A stretch of 64,000 nucleotides of DNA, from the NCBI GenBank assembly GCA_030704615.1, contig CM060731.1, positions 44,144,001 to 44,208,000 on the forward strand, read 5' to 3'. Below, piece after piece: positions 47,471 to 57,310 of the stretch. A program made the position numbers and the translations under genes. Numbering within the stretch: position 1 is the first letter of the stretch; every line of letters starts with the position of its first letter. Source of the stretch: Takakia lepidozioides. Lineage: Eukaryota > Streptophyta > Takakiopsida > Takakiales > Takakiaceae. The notes under the pieces are model-generated. The model was not told the origin of the DNA. It did not search any database and saw only the letters and a program-made list of their open reading frames with translations.

Positions 47471-47644
47471 TGTCGTGCGCATACATATCGCTACACAACT
47501 ACATCGCTGTCCAAAACCACACAATACATGTGCACGCCACACACTAGTATACCACTAGTCTACCACTAGTCCAACCAATAGGCTACAACTAGTCAGTCAC
47601 TAGGCTGCCACTATGTTGCCCACTATGGCAGTCACTAGTCCACA
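47471..47644 (+). repeat. LTR-like repeat A, copy 1
   Basis: 174 bases from TGTCGTGCGCATACATATCG to CTAGTCCACA, near identical to 47978-48163 but about 12 bases shorter in its CCACTAGTC-rich centre. It lies only 50 bases right of the inversion breakpoint. Confidence 0.75.
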
Positions 47645-47649
47645 CAATA

Positions 47650-47953
47650 GATAAAGAAGAAGAATACAAGCACAAGCTCATGCGAGCTCACAAAGCTGAA
47701 GCATAAACTCATGCATATATAAACTCATCACTCAAATACAAGTCAAGCCAAGTGCACCCCACGCCATGGGGAATCCACACTACGGCGCCAAAGCTAGGCG
47801 CAGTGAGGCTCAACTCGAGAAAGATGAGCCTCCCGCGCTTGTCGTGAAGATAACCACTCCAGGGCCTAAATCTGCCTTGATCCTTGGATTGACACTTGGG
47901 CCAATCCCAAATGTCAATATGTAAAAGCTAGCTATTTTCTAGCTAGTTTCACA
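47650..47953 (-). repeat. LTR-like repeat B, copy 1
   Basis: About 304 bases; on the minus strand TGTGAAACTAGCTAG through to CTTCTTCTTTATC. Closely matches 58554-58851 and is related to 61582-61810 and 63140-63215. It lies between two copies of repeat A. Confidence 0.75.
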
Positions 47954-47977
47954 CTAGTGATAAAATAACTTGACAAT

Positions 47978-48163
47978 TGTCGTGCGCATACATATCGCTA
48001 CACAACTACATCGCTGTCCAAAACCACACAACACATGTACACGCCACACACTAGTATACCACTAGTCCATCACTAGTCCAGCCACTAGTCCAACCACTAG
48101 GCTACAACTAGTCAGTCACTAGGCTGCCACTATGCTGCTCACTATGGCAGTCACTAGTCCACA
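47978..48163 (-). repeat. LTR-like repeat A, copy 2; probable gypsy-2 3' LTR
   Basis: 186 bases; on the minus strand it starts TGTGGACTAGTGACTG and ends GCGCACGACA. A purine-rich tract (CCAGCTAGGGGGGCGATCG, 48164-48182) sits right before it, as a polypurine tract should, and the gypsy-2 pol ends about 260 bases upstream. A worn copy in the same orientation is at 60328-60413. Confidence 0.6.
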
Positions 48164-48425
48164 CGATCGCCCCCCTAGCTGGTGCTTAGGTCCCTCTAAG
48201 TTCAGGTAGCCACAAGATGTGATAGTGACCATAGCCTCACTATGTCCTCCACCACTGTCCCTACTACACTCAAACTCGATAGATCAAGAGGCCGGGTGCA
48301 AGAGTTGCCCCCTCGTTAGTCGCCGTCTTGCAACATGTGAACTTGAGCCTATGATCTCGTGTATTGACTCCTAGGAGCTTGGCCTCCCATGTCTTGTTAG
48401 CTGCCTCTAGTCATGTCCACTGCCA

Positions 48426-48917
48426 CTATCCCAAGCAGTGTGGACATAACCAATCTCCATCAGGAACCTTCTCAAGAGGTGGTGTCAAGCATCTCATGTG
48501 CCAACTTCTTGAGCATCGATCACACACCAGCATGGTGGCTGCCCCTTTGGCAGACCCACAGAGCATACACCTCAAACTTGCAGGTACCACTGCCAAGTTT
48601 GGGTCAACTCTGCCATCGACATTGGGAAGATGACATGGCGCACAATTACGCACATGGTCTTTCCAAGTCATGTCATCCCGACCCTCCAAGATCAGGACTC
48701 CTGAGGGCAACACCTCTCGAGCCCTCAGAATAACACACCCTGCAGTGACATCCAGGGTCGTATGAGTAGTCTGCTGCAAATAAACATAGTCACCCGGGCT
48801 AAACCGCCGAACCCCAGGACGATATCCTTCACCACGTATAGTGGCATACCTTAACGTATAACGGTGTTGTGCAATGGCAAGGTTCTCAAAAGCCATGGGC
48901 ATGACTTTCTTGAACAA
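48426..48917 (-). pseudogene. gypsy-2 integrase C-terminal region with PHD finger
   Basis: The first part (FKKVMPMAFENLAIAQHRYT, FSPGDYVYLQQTTHTTLDV, REVLPSGVLILEGRDDMTWK) is the SH3-like integrase C-terminal domain. It ends in a complete Cys4-His-Cys3 PHD finger at about 48585-48432: CMLC, then CDRCSRSWHMRC, then DGDWLCPHC. PHD fingers bind histone H3 tails, so in this place it may guide integration to chosen chromatin, as chromodomains do in chromoviruses; that is an inference. The frame is joined to the integrase core but for TAG at 48927-48929 (probably CAG to TAG). Confidence 0.9.
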
Positions 48918-48926
48918 CTCTGCACG

Positions 48927-49542
48927 CTAATCACATGCACGTACCCACACGTCCGGATCGTCAAGGTTAAGGACTTGAGCAGTGTCCCTACGAATGGCTG
49001 CAGGCAAATCCGGCTCTCGGCCAAAGAGAAGGAAATATGGTGAGAAGGAGGCAAGTGATGCTTGTTTGCTGAACCTGTAGCCCATGGCTAACCACGACAC
49101 CTGAAGATCCCAATCTCCTAGGTGTCCCTTCTGCAAGCCATACTTGCGCAAACCCCTCTTCACCGTCTGAACAACTCTCTCCGCCAAGCCATCGGCCTCA
49201 GGATGATCCCGAGAAGTGGTGCGGTGGTCTATCAAGGCTTTATCACACAAAGCCTGAAACTCCCAAGAACTCTCTCCCTTGGTCCGTGAGTACCTCAGCT
49301 GGAGCACCGAATCGGCTAAGCACACTATCCAAGAATGCATACGCAGCCCCCTCACTAGCCTTGTCAGGCAATGGAACCAATTCAATCCACTTGGAGAAGT
49401 GCTCCACCATCACCAACACATATCTGTGGTGGCGCATAGTCAGTGGCAACGGTCCTGCGAAGTCAAGACTCCACCTGTAGCCCAATCCCATGATTGGTAA
49501 AGGATGCAACTGTGGTGTAGGGGTGTTGAATGAAGCACGCAC
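48927..49542 (-). pseudogene. gypsy-2 integrase catalytic core
   Basis: RASFNTPTPQLHPLPIMGLG and RWSLDFAGPLP begin the core, with the first Asp in SLDFAGP. MVEHFSKWIELVPLPDKASE and LTDQGREFLG (second Asp) follow. A frameshift near 49250 leads to DHRTTSRDHPEADGLAERVV with the catalytic Glu, and then FSPYFLLFGREPDLPAAIRR. The zinc-binding N-terminal half is missing at the right side because the chain switches strand at about 49545. Confidence 0.92.
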
Positions 49543-49545
49543 CCT

Positions 49546-51080
49546 TTGGATTTACGATCCGGATATCACCAGTTGCCGATCAAGGAGGCGGACAAGCAGA
49601 AGAAGACATTCTGGGGGATCAATGAGCACGGCAAGGATTGCCTATATCAGTGGCGGTTCTTACCATTTAGGCTTAAGAACACTCCTGCAGAGTCTCAGAG
49701 AATCATGAATAGGATTCTAGCAGAGGTGGACTTTGCTCCGTGCTACATAGATGACATCATCATCTTTAGTGCTACGGTGGAGGAGCATGAGAGACACCTT
49801 CAGGTGGTATTGGAGCGCTTGAGAGCACATGGATTGAAGTTGCATCTGGGAAAGTGCAAGTTTTTCCACAACCAGATCGAGTGTCTGGGTCACATGATAT
49901 ATCCTGGAGGATTGGGGGTACAACAGACTAAGGTAGAGGCCATTGCACAAATTCCACGCCCCACGGATGTGAGCCGAGTTTGAGCTTTCATGGGGTTGGC
50001 AAACTATTATAGACGGTTTGTCAAGGGATTTAGTACCATTGCAAAGGCTCTATCCAAGCTGACCAAGGTGGACCAGGAGTGGCAGTGGGAAGATGAGCAG
50101 GAACGAGCTTTTCAAGAGCTCAAGGCGAGGTTGACTTCGGCGCCTATCCTGAGACGACCTATCAGGGGGCGTCCCTTTCAGCTGCATACGGATTGGAGCA
50201 TGCTCGAGCTTGGAGCGGTGCTCACACAGATGGATGATGAGGGAAGAGAGTTCGTAGTGGCTTATGCTAGCCGCTCGAACAACGCTGCAGAGGCTAAGTA
50301 TAGCTCATATGAGGGAGAGTGTTTAGCTGCAGTGTGGGCCGAACAACACTTCAGGTGCTATCTATACGACAATCTCTTCACCCTTGTCATGGATCACCAG
50401 CCACTCAAGTGGTTGATGGAGTCAGACAAGCTTACAGGGAAGCTTGCACGGTGGGCACTCTGCATATTCCAGGAGTATGACTTTCAGGTTGTGCATCGAC
50501 CGGGTTTGGTCAATCGGGATGCAGATGGATTGAGTCGCAATCCATGCACAAGCCAGCAGGATGACACTAGAGCTTGGTGGCATCGTGAAACGGACGAGGA
50601 GATGGTGTCGGGATGGCATGCATTTGCCTTTTTGTGTATCTTGGCATCGGGAGGTCAGGTTGGACCTACAACAGGGATGACTGTAGACGGAGTGTCTGAG
50701 GATCCTGAGGCTAGTGATGAGCCAGGTGGTACCCGAGATATACATGAGGATTCGGCTGTATTGGACTACCTCCGTACTGGAGACACGACAGCCACTGTGA
50801 CTGCCAAGAAGATGGATCAGATCCTGCAACGAGCCAAGAGGTTCAAGTGGGAGGGGATACACCTGCTCCGAGTATGGGAGGATGGTCGGGTGAGGATTAT
50901 GCCTCACCCCACACAGCGTGCATGGTTAGTGCGGCATGCCCATGAGGAGTTGGGGCATTTTGGAGTGCGATGCACTCACAGTTTACTGCAGGGGCAATAT
51001 TGGTGGCGTGGTATGCATATAGAGATGCAACAGTTCGTGGCTAGGTGCATGATGTATATGCAAGCATCAGGTCTAAGTCT
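49546..51080 (+). pseudogene. gypsy-2 inverted block: RT C-terminal half, RNase H, integrase zinc region
   Basis: Plus strand, opposite to the rest of gypsy-2. RT: LDLRSGYHQLPIKEADKQKK, the YIDD box (CYIDDIIIFSATVEEH) and GLKLHLGKCKF. TGA at 49981-49983 (probably from CGA) is followed by FMGLANYYRRFVKGFS. RNase H: HTDWSMLELGAVLTQ, YASRSNNAAEAKYSSYEGE, MDHQPLKWLM and HRPGLVNRDADGLSR. Here the usual catalytic HxDAS reads HTDWS; the Asp is kept. The integrase zinc region is HAHEELGHFGVRCTHSLLQG and FVARCM. Turning the block round puts its start after the RT N-terminal part (51390) and its end before the integrase core (49542), so it is an internal inversion of one element. Confidence 0.9.
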
Positions 51081-51389
51081 GCAATGCCTCGAAAAGAGAC
51101 AAGGTTTCAGGTCGTGTAAATGTCACGAAGAAGACAATATAAGTCTACATAAAGATAGGATTAAACCGGAGATGTTTTCTCTTCATTCCATAAGTTTCAA
51201 AAAGAGTCCATTGTGGGACTCTGCAGCCGTCTGATGGGAGTTTGTGCCGGAGTGTGCTGGGATTGTGGAGACTGAATGAGTCCGTTAGGAGACTATGCAT
51301 GAGTCCATTGCGGACTTGTATTTCAGAAAGGGACAATGCTACCAGAGGAATTGCCTGCACAGTCTCCCAACGGACTCCTCCAGTCTCCC
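51081..51389. other. foreign filler at the gypsy-2 inversion junction
   Basis: About 300 bases that belong to neither side of pol. Words such as GAGTCCATTG, GAGTCCGTT and GGAGACT recur on both strands (GGACTC, AGTCTCC), giving an imperfect inverted-repeat look. It may be a small inserted repeat or scrambled repair sequence. Confidence 0.5.
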
Positions 51390-51758
51390 AATTGACTCCC
51401 ACATAACCTTAACATGCCCAATGGCATCAAAGAGCTCCTCTGGTGTTGGCATGGCATACTTATCGGACTTGGTCTGACGATTTACAGGCCGGTAATCACC
51501 GCACATACGTCTCTCCGTCCAATTGCCATAGACATCCTTCTTGGCTGGCATCATTGTGGCTGAAGCATACTCTCCACCAGAGAGCTCCACCAAACCAGCC
51601 TCCCAGAGATCTTGAGTCCTCATCTGAATCAAAGACCTCTCCATGTCACTGTATCTATAGGGTCTCCAAAAGATTGGCGTGTCAGTGGCCAACTCAATAC
51701 GATTCTCTTGACCCTTCAGTGCTCCCAAGTCCTTCAAACTGAAGGCAAAGCAATTCAT
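51390..51758 (-). pseudogene. gypsy-2 reverse transcriptase, N-terminal part
   Basis: Reads LATDTPIFWRPYRYSDMERS, LVELSGGEYASATMMPAKKD, RMCGDYRPVNRQTKSDKYAM and PTPEELFDAIGHVKV, the fingers and first palm part of a gypsy RT. It stops being RT just where the LDLRSGYH motif should follow; that motif opens the inverted block at 49546. Confidence 0.9.
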
Positions 51759-52073
51759 GTAAGCCCTCAGGAACCGCCGTATACGTCGTCTCTCTCCTCC
51801 GGTGACAATGGGTCCAATGTCAGGCTCCCAATTGTCCTCCGTAACTGCAACCTTAAGTCCAGTGGGCTTAGAGGTAGAGGACGCGTCCAGTGGTTGCTAT
51901 GTTGCAACCTCTTGAGCAGTACTCCCTACCTGCTCAGTCAGTGACAAGGCCTCATCCTGCCCCATCATCTCATCCTCAAGGACTTCCTCCACTCGAGAAA
52001 AATCCCCAACCTCATCCATCACCGCCACCTTGGCTGCCAACTCCCTCTGAACCTCGAGCACCTCTTACATGTG

Positions 52074-53196
52074 TCATGGATGCCTACACCCCGTGGTCTT
52101 CACATGCTCGCCCCCACTCACTGCCTGTACCGTCTCGGTAGGCAGAGAGACCATCGAGGGAAGTGTACTCCACACTCTGCGTTGCTCAACCATAGCCAAG
52201 CTGATAATCCAGGTCAAGCAATTGAGATCCATTGCTTGCCCCAACACCTGATGACGTGATGCCTCAGAAAGAGACGACACCATCGTGGTACCAGTGGTAA
52301 AAGCCCATCGCCCGCTCACGCTCGTCAGCATTAGGCTCCACTAACTGCTGCAACTGAGCATCCCATAGGAGGCCAGGTCCACTATCCCGGAAAGCATGCG
52401 ATCATGGGAAGCTGAGCAGGTGTAGGTAATGCGCTGCTCGTGGTTGACCCACCCTGTTGACCACTACCAAAGACGAACGGTCATCGTGTCTCACACGCTG
52501 AGACTGCCTCCATGTGTCCAAAATGCTATCCATTGTGAGGTGTGCTGGCCGCTGCATCCCATCAAATGCACGCTTGAGCAATGCGGGTGGCATCAAGTTA
52601 GTCCACCATAGCCGTGGACGATGAGCCCGTGACCCCACTACAGCTACATCTAGCAACACTGCTGACCCAAGCCACGACCGGACTTGATGCACACTGGCCA
52701 TCATCCTGGCACGAGAATCGCCCATCAGTGGCACATTCTCCAAGATGTGTGCTGGAGCTACAACTTGATGAAGCTGCAAATGGCGCAAAACCCGACCCCG
52801 AGTCTCGCAATCCATGGTCATGCCCGGCTGATAAATGCCCTTGGCAGGGCCAACCTGCCACTACCAGATCAATGGAGCCAACCCGTTCCAAGACCTGTGT
52901 CCCCATCAACGAAATGTCTGATGGCAAGGCTTGCTGATATCCACGAACTACAGAGACCGGCAACAACTCAGGGTATTGCTGCACCAACTGAGCAACATGG
53001 CAAAGTGAAACGGGTCGTGCAATCTCATCCCTCTCCACATACAAGTAACGCCGAACTTGCACACTGCCTGTAACACAGCAGCCAAATCCGGTGCTGATCC
53101 CGCCAAAACAAGTCCAGAAGACAAATGCCTTCATCCGGATACTGCCACAACATAGGTGTGGTGTCCAATGGAGATAACTGAGGTTGGCCTGGTGCA
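52074..53196 (-). pseudogene. retrotransposon-borne cytosine-5 DNA methyltransferase
   Basis: Frames 53230-52598, 52821-52402 and 52331-52074 together show the C5-methyltransferase motifs in order. Motif I, AdoMet binding: VFWTCFGGISTGFG at about 53122-53081. Motif IV with the catalytic Cys: DLVVAGWPCQG (PCQ at about 52849-52841), followed by the motif V-like GLRDSGSG. After a one-base frameshift near 52787 comes motif VI with ENV (HILENVPLMGDSR), then motif VIII (AHRPRLWW). After a second break at about 52400-52335 come motifs IX-X (RHQVLGQAMDLNCLTWI). The region lies between protease and RT of gypsy-2 on the same strand with almost no spacer, so it belongs to the element's polyprotein. Catalysis would transfer methyl from AdoMet to cytosine C5. 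The target is unknown. This copy is inactive because of the frame breaks, although all catalytic motifs are still legible. Confidence 0.9.
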
Positions 53197-53236
53197 ATCC
53201 CCGCACTCTTCTCCTCTCCTGATGGTACAAAAGCCT

Positions 53237-54634
53237 CTACCAAGCTTGTTGCACCCGTCGATCAGCAACCTGCTGCAAATCCTTGTTCGTGCCCCACAAT
53301 GGAGTCTGAGCAATCATGGCAGGCAACTCCGCCATACCATGCATGTCATCCTGCTCTCCCGGAGGTGACACATCCTCTGAATGAGCGTTGCCCTCAAGCA
53401 ATTTTCCAGGCCACCTCACTGCAGCTGTGAATGCTGCTAGTGTCGGCATCTTGTCTCGCTGGGCAACCGTAACTCGTCCTATGAATGTCACAAGGAGTTG
53501 CACACGCCGGCCCTCCCCTGACTGCCATCCAGGCCTATAGGAAGCTGACTCCTCCCAAAAATCTAGGGTGAAGCCCATGGGGTACAACACTGCCCCACCA
53601 ACCAGAACATCGTACGAGACCCCGTCTGTCACAATGGCCTTGGCTCGCATCACTGAGCCATTTGTAGGGTGATCCGGCCATAGTCTGATAGCCAACTCAC
53701 GCCGTGTCATGCCCCAAGCCTGCTCCGATGCTCCCAAAGACATCTGTATTTGGAAAGGACAAGGCTCCATATCCGCCTCCGTGAGGCCCAAGCCTGCAAT
53801 AGCAGCTCTGCCTAGCATCAATGGCTGAGCTCCCGAGTCCAACAAGACCCGCAGTGGCCGGTACCTCTTGCCTGCCGGTCCACTCAAACAGAAAATGCCA
53901 TCCTGGTTGTCTAACATGACAACTTCAGGTGTCACCATGGCGCGCTCAATGGCTGGCCTAGCTGACAGCTCCATCAACCTGGCAGCTGCAGCTTGCCATG
54001 GTGCTGCCGTGGCAGTCTTGACCCTCAAATCCGAGGATCCCTCCGGCACTACACCTCCCACTATCTCCACAGAAGATGAAGTAACCTCCCCACTCTCACA
54101 GAGTGTAGCTGCCAGCCTGAACACCTCAACTGGTCTTACCCCCGGCGTCACAATCATGGTAGCCGTGAACAATGGAGCCTGGCACACAGATGTGGCCACT
54201 CCCAGCAGCACACTAGCTACCGTAGCCTTGGCAACACTAGGTAGTGGTGCTGCCCGTGTAGCTCTCCCCAATGGCATAGTAACCTCCACCTCGGTAATAG
54301 TCGGGCGAGAACTAGGTGCCATGGATGGAGTCAACACTGTCTCCGCCAATGTGAATGACTGAGGAAGCCTAGCCTGACGGCTTGCCTCCCCACGCTGTGG
54401 ATCCAACTCTACATCTACACCTCGTGGCTCGGGAACTCGTGTTGCTCCTCGAATCACGGCTGCAGCAGACTCCACCTGCACTAGTGGTAATGCTGCTCCG
54501 CACATGAATCCCATGCTTCCCATATCTCCTCCCTCAGGAACAGGAGGTAGACCATCCGGCCTTGGAGCTGGTATCACCTGAGCTGTAGCCATGGCAACGA
54601 GCCTCTGCTCTAGCTGCTGAAGCCGGTTGGCCAT
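53237..54634 (-). CDS. gypsy-2 protease-containing protein
   Basis: A 465-codon frame. An Ala/Val/Pro-rich region of about 240 residues with no recognised domain leads to an aspartic protease: LRVLLDSGAQPLMLGRAAIA (catalytic DSG at residue about 260), then a flap-like part and YDVLVGGAVLYPMGFTLDFW. The frame is open and its N-terminal end overlaps the end of gag in another frame, as expected for frameshift or separate-frame expression. It ends 41 bases before the first methyltransferase-frame residues. Confidence 0.88.
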   Translation of the reverse strand: MANRLQQLEQRLVAMATAQVIPAPRPDGLPPVPEGGDMGSMGFMCGAALPLVQVESAAAVIRGATRVPEPRGVDVELDPQRGEASRQARLPQSFTLAETVLTPSMAPSSRPTITEVEVTMPLGRATRAAPLPSVAKATVASVLLGVATSVCQAPLFTATMIVTPGVRPVEVFRLAATLCESGEVTSSSVEIVGGVVPEGSSDLRVKTATAAPWQAAAARLMELSARPAIERAMVTPEVVMLDNQDGIFCLSGPAGKRYRPLRVLLDSGAQPLMLGRAAIAGLGLTEADMEPCPFQIQMSLGASEQAWGMTRRELAIRLWPDHPTNGSVMRAKAIVTDGVSYDVLVGGAVLYPMGFTLDFWEESASYRPGWQSGEGRRVQLLVTFIGRVTVAQRDKMPTLAAFTAAVRWPGKLLEGNAHSEDVSPPGEQDDMHGMAELPAMIAQTPLWGTNKDLQQVADRRVQQAW

Positions 54635-54766
54635 GCCTTGGTCAACACCCTGACCTCCGCGTCCTTGGCCATGTTGAGCTTGCCTTTGGCCTGCACCTTG
54701 TGCCTGGCCACCTCGTCCTCTTTGGGCTGCTCCACCTCGCCCCCGGCCAGCTTTGTTCCCTTGGAA

Positions 54767-56041
54767 CTAGCCTGGGCGCAACTCAGGATGCAAACCATAA
54801 CAATGGGCATCTCCATGCCCGTACTTGCCAAAATGCCCACACTGCAACTGTGCAGGCTGTGCATGTGCCGGCCATTTGCCTCCCTCTGGGCAATCCTTCT
54901 TGACATGGGGTCCTCCACATGTCCAACACACCACCTCCGCCCGTTGTTGGCCTGCAAATGAAGGGAGAGACCCCTGCATCTGAGGTCCTCTCTGTCCTTC
55001 CCTGAGCTTCACTTGAGCCCCCTTGTTGCCTTGAGCACGTTGAGGTAGTGGTTGGCTAGGAGCACCACTACCCCGTGGTGTCTCCTTAGCAAATCCCACC
55101 ATGACCACTCGTTCCTCCACCATGTTGAACTCTATCCGCTCTGCCAGCAAAAACACATTTGCTAAGGTGGGTTGGGCCGCTTGTAGGAGAGTTGCATCCC
55201 GCACCCTTCTCCTCAGCTCCTTGTCCAATATCCCATACCAGAATTGGACTGCCTGAGCCTCCGTAACCCCTTGGGTTATATTAATCAAGCACCTCATGCG
55301 AGTGAAAGCCTCCCTCAAGCTCTCAGTAGGCTTCCGATGGAACTCTTGCAAGCTCCGCAACTTCTCTGTCATCACCCCTTGGTAATTCCCTCTCAACTCT
55401 TCGAAGAATTCCACAACAGGGTTGAAAGCAGGCACGGGTACTGGTGCGATAGTGGCTTGGGTGGACGTCGTAGCTACGGTACCACCAGTCCCACTAGTCC
55501 CACTGCTGCTTGCTGAAGCTGCCGGTGCAACGGCAGGTGTAGTCACTGCCCTCGTGGCTCTAGTGCCCCTAGTGATGGAGACATAGTCGGTTGACCAGTA
55601 TATCCTCCACTCCTCGATCTCAACCTCATGCCCCCACCTGAACTCATGGTAATCATCCATAGGCGGCCCCTCAAGGTGCTGAAACAGCCCCTTCCATGCC
55701 ATGAAAGGCGTAAATAGTTGTGGATTGTGCATTTGCTGCAAATCACACCAACTATCAAACTCTTGGACAAAATCATCCAACTCGATGGTGCCCACCACCC
55801 CAGAGTACCTTCGTGGCCCCTTGGTAGCTCCATACATCTCCTCCATTGTGTCCCACAACAATGGCAAGGAAACAACTTGCACCGCCAGTGTGAGTTCTCC
55901 TGATTCACAATCCGAATCAGAACCTTCCGTAGAAGACACAGGAGGTGAAGGTGGCCTAAACTGTACACTTTGTCTCGTGTACCCACTAGTATCGTTAGTG
56001 CTCGAACCGGCACTGTCCCCAACAACTAGTGGCATCTCCAT
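54767..56041 (-). CDS. gypsy-2 Gag
   Basis: A 424-codon frame from ATG 56041. An acidic N-terminus precedes a capsid domain (FFEELRGNYQGVMTEKLRSL, FHRKPTESLREAFTRMRCLI, FWYGILDKELRRRVRDATLL). This is followed by a basic Gln/Gly region and a zinc knuckle of the form CWTCGGPHVKKDC (CX2CX3HX4C, one residue shorter than the standard). A His/Cys-rich tail CGHFGKYGHGDAHC may be a second, irregular knuckle. The frame has no stops. Confidence 0.88.
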   Translation of the reverse strand: MEMPLVVGDSAGSSTNDTSGYTRQSVQFRPPSPPVSSTEGSDSDCESGELTLAVQVVSLPLLWDTMEEMYGATKGPRRYSGVVGTIELDDFVQEFDSWCDLQQMHNPQLFTPFMAWKGLFQHLEGPPMDDYHEFRWGHEVEIEEWRIYWSTDYVSITRGTRATRAVTTPAVAPAASASSSGTSGTGGTVATTSTQATIAPVPVPAFNPVVEFFEELRGNYQGVMTEKLRSLQEFHRKPTESLREAFTRMRCLINITQGVTEAQAVQFWYGILDKELRRRVRDATLLQAAQPTLANVFLLAERIEFNMVEERVVMVGFAKETPRGSGAPSQPLPQRAQGNKGAQVKLREGQRGPQMQGSLPSFAGQQRAEVVCWTCGGPHVKKDCPEGGKWPAHAQPAQLQCGHFGKYGHGDAHCYGLHPELRPG

Positions 56042-56768
56042 GTTGACAAACTGTCACTCAACCGGTCATGAACATGTCCCTAACCCCCTCTCCACAAGGT
56101 AACCGGGTAGAGAACATGTTGCGGCTTATGGTTTGGAATACTAGGTTCCTAACATAGCCTACACCTGCACCTGCATCCACCGCAAGCACTCCTATGGTTG
56201 GCTGGTCATCACCTCCAACCTCACCACAGGAGAAACTATGATGGCCTGACTGGTCATCACCCCAGCCTCACCATCGACAACATGCTCTAGGACTGGCCGG
56301 TGATCAAATCCGGACCAATCACCTATAAAAACAAGCGCCTACACAAAACTAACATGGCGCACAGTCAAGCATGCAGGTATGGAGGGGATCCAAACACAAG
56401 AAATCAGAACGACAACTCCCCCACACCAAAAACAACTCCACGGTGTTGCTCCTGCAACAATACCCCAGCCCAAACCCGGACTGACTCTTGTCTCCACCTA
56501 CGGAAAGGTCTTGGCCTAATGAGAGGGTGGAAAACTACGAGGAAGATAAGCTAAAGCAATGCCTAACCCCAACATGCCCTCATCCCAACACTCTTCCTCT
56601 CCTCTCTTCCCTCACTTGCATGACCATGGGAATATCATGAAGATACTCCTCAAACCGCCCTCCACGAGCTTCAAAATTCGGCCTTCAAGACCACATGCCA
56701 GTCCTTAGGCAGCCCACTAGTGCCTCCATGAGTCAGCACAGGCCGTCCACAGGTCAACACGGGCCACC

Positions 56769-57310
56769 ATAGACCAACACAGGCCCACACAGATCACTGG
56801 TCACAGCCGTCACAGCCCCACACAGGCCACAGCCTATCACAGCCCGTCACAGCCCCAAAAGCCACAGGTCACAGCCTGTCACAGCCCTACACAGGTCACA
56901 GGGTCACAGCCCCACAGGTCACAGGGTCACAGCCCCACAGGCCACAGCCTGTCACAGCCCATCATAGCCCCAAAGGCCACATGTCACAGCCTGTCACCGC
57001 CCCCAAGGCCACAGGGCACAGCCTGTCAGAGCCCCTCACAGCCCTCACAGCCTGTCACAGCCCTACACAGGTCACAGGGGTCACAGCCCCTCACAACCCC
57101 ACAGGGCACAGGGCACAGCCTGTCACAGCCCGCCACAGCCCCACAGGCCACAGGGCACAGCCTCTCACAGCCCGTCACAGCCCACAGGGCACAGCCTGTC
57201 ACAGCCCCACAGGCCACCTATCACAGCCCATCACAGCCCTACACAGGTCACAGGATCACGGCCCTACATGCCACAGCCCGTCACAGCCCGTCACAGCCCC
57301 ATCCCTGGCC
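56769..57310 (+). repeat. irregular CACAGCCCGTCACAG array
   Basis: More than 40 units of the type CACAGCCTGTCACAGCCC with variants CACAGGTCACAG and CCACAGGCCACAG. The core CACAGCC.GTCACAG is the same on this strand as in the gypsy-1 5' LTR (44580-44866). Confidence 0.9.

Larger units (their letters stand above)
47978..56041 (-). mobile_element. gypsy-2 retrotransposon with DNA methyltransferase and PHD finger
   Basis: Reading leftward: gag (56041-54767), protease (54634-53237), cytosine-5 methyltransferase (53196-52074), RT N-terminal part (51758-51390), then an inverted block with RT C-terminal part, RNase H and integrase zinc region (49546 to about 51080, plus strand), integrase core (49542-48927), integrase C-terminal part with PHD finger (48917-48426), purine tract and a probable short LTR. 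The 5' LTR is not found close to gag. The coding part is GC-richer than the surrounding DNA. Several frameshifts and stops make this copy inactive. Confidence 0.88.

Noticed and set aside
52402-53230. Methyltransferase as a host gene interrupted by transposons
   Set aside because: It is flanked on the same strand by protease (41 bases away) and by RT, with no introns, start region or host-like spacer; it fits an element polyprotein better.
56769-57310. Regular short repeats that could suggest a CRISPR-like array
   Set aside because: Units are adjacent and irregular with no unique spacers, in a eukaryotic retroelement setting; the same core occurs in LTRs.
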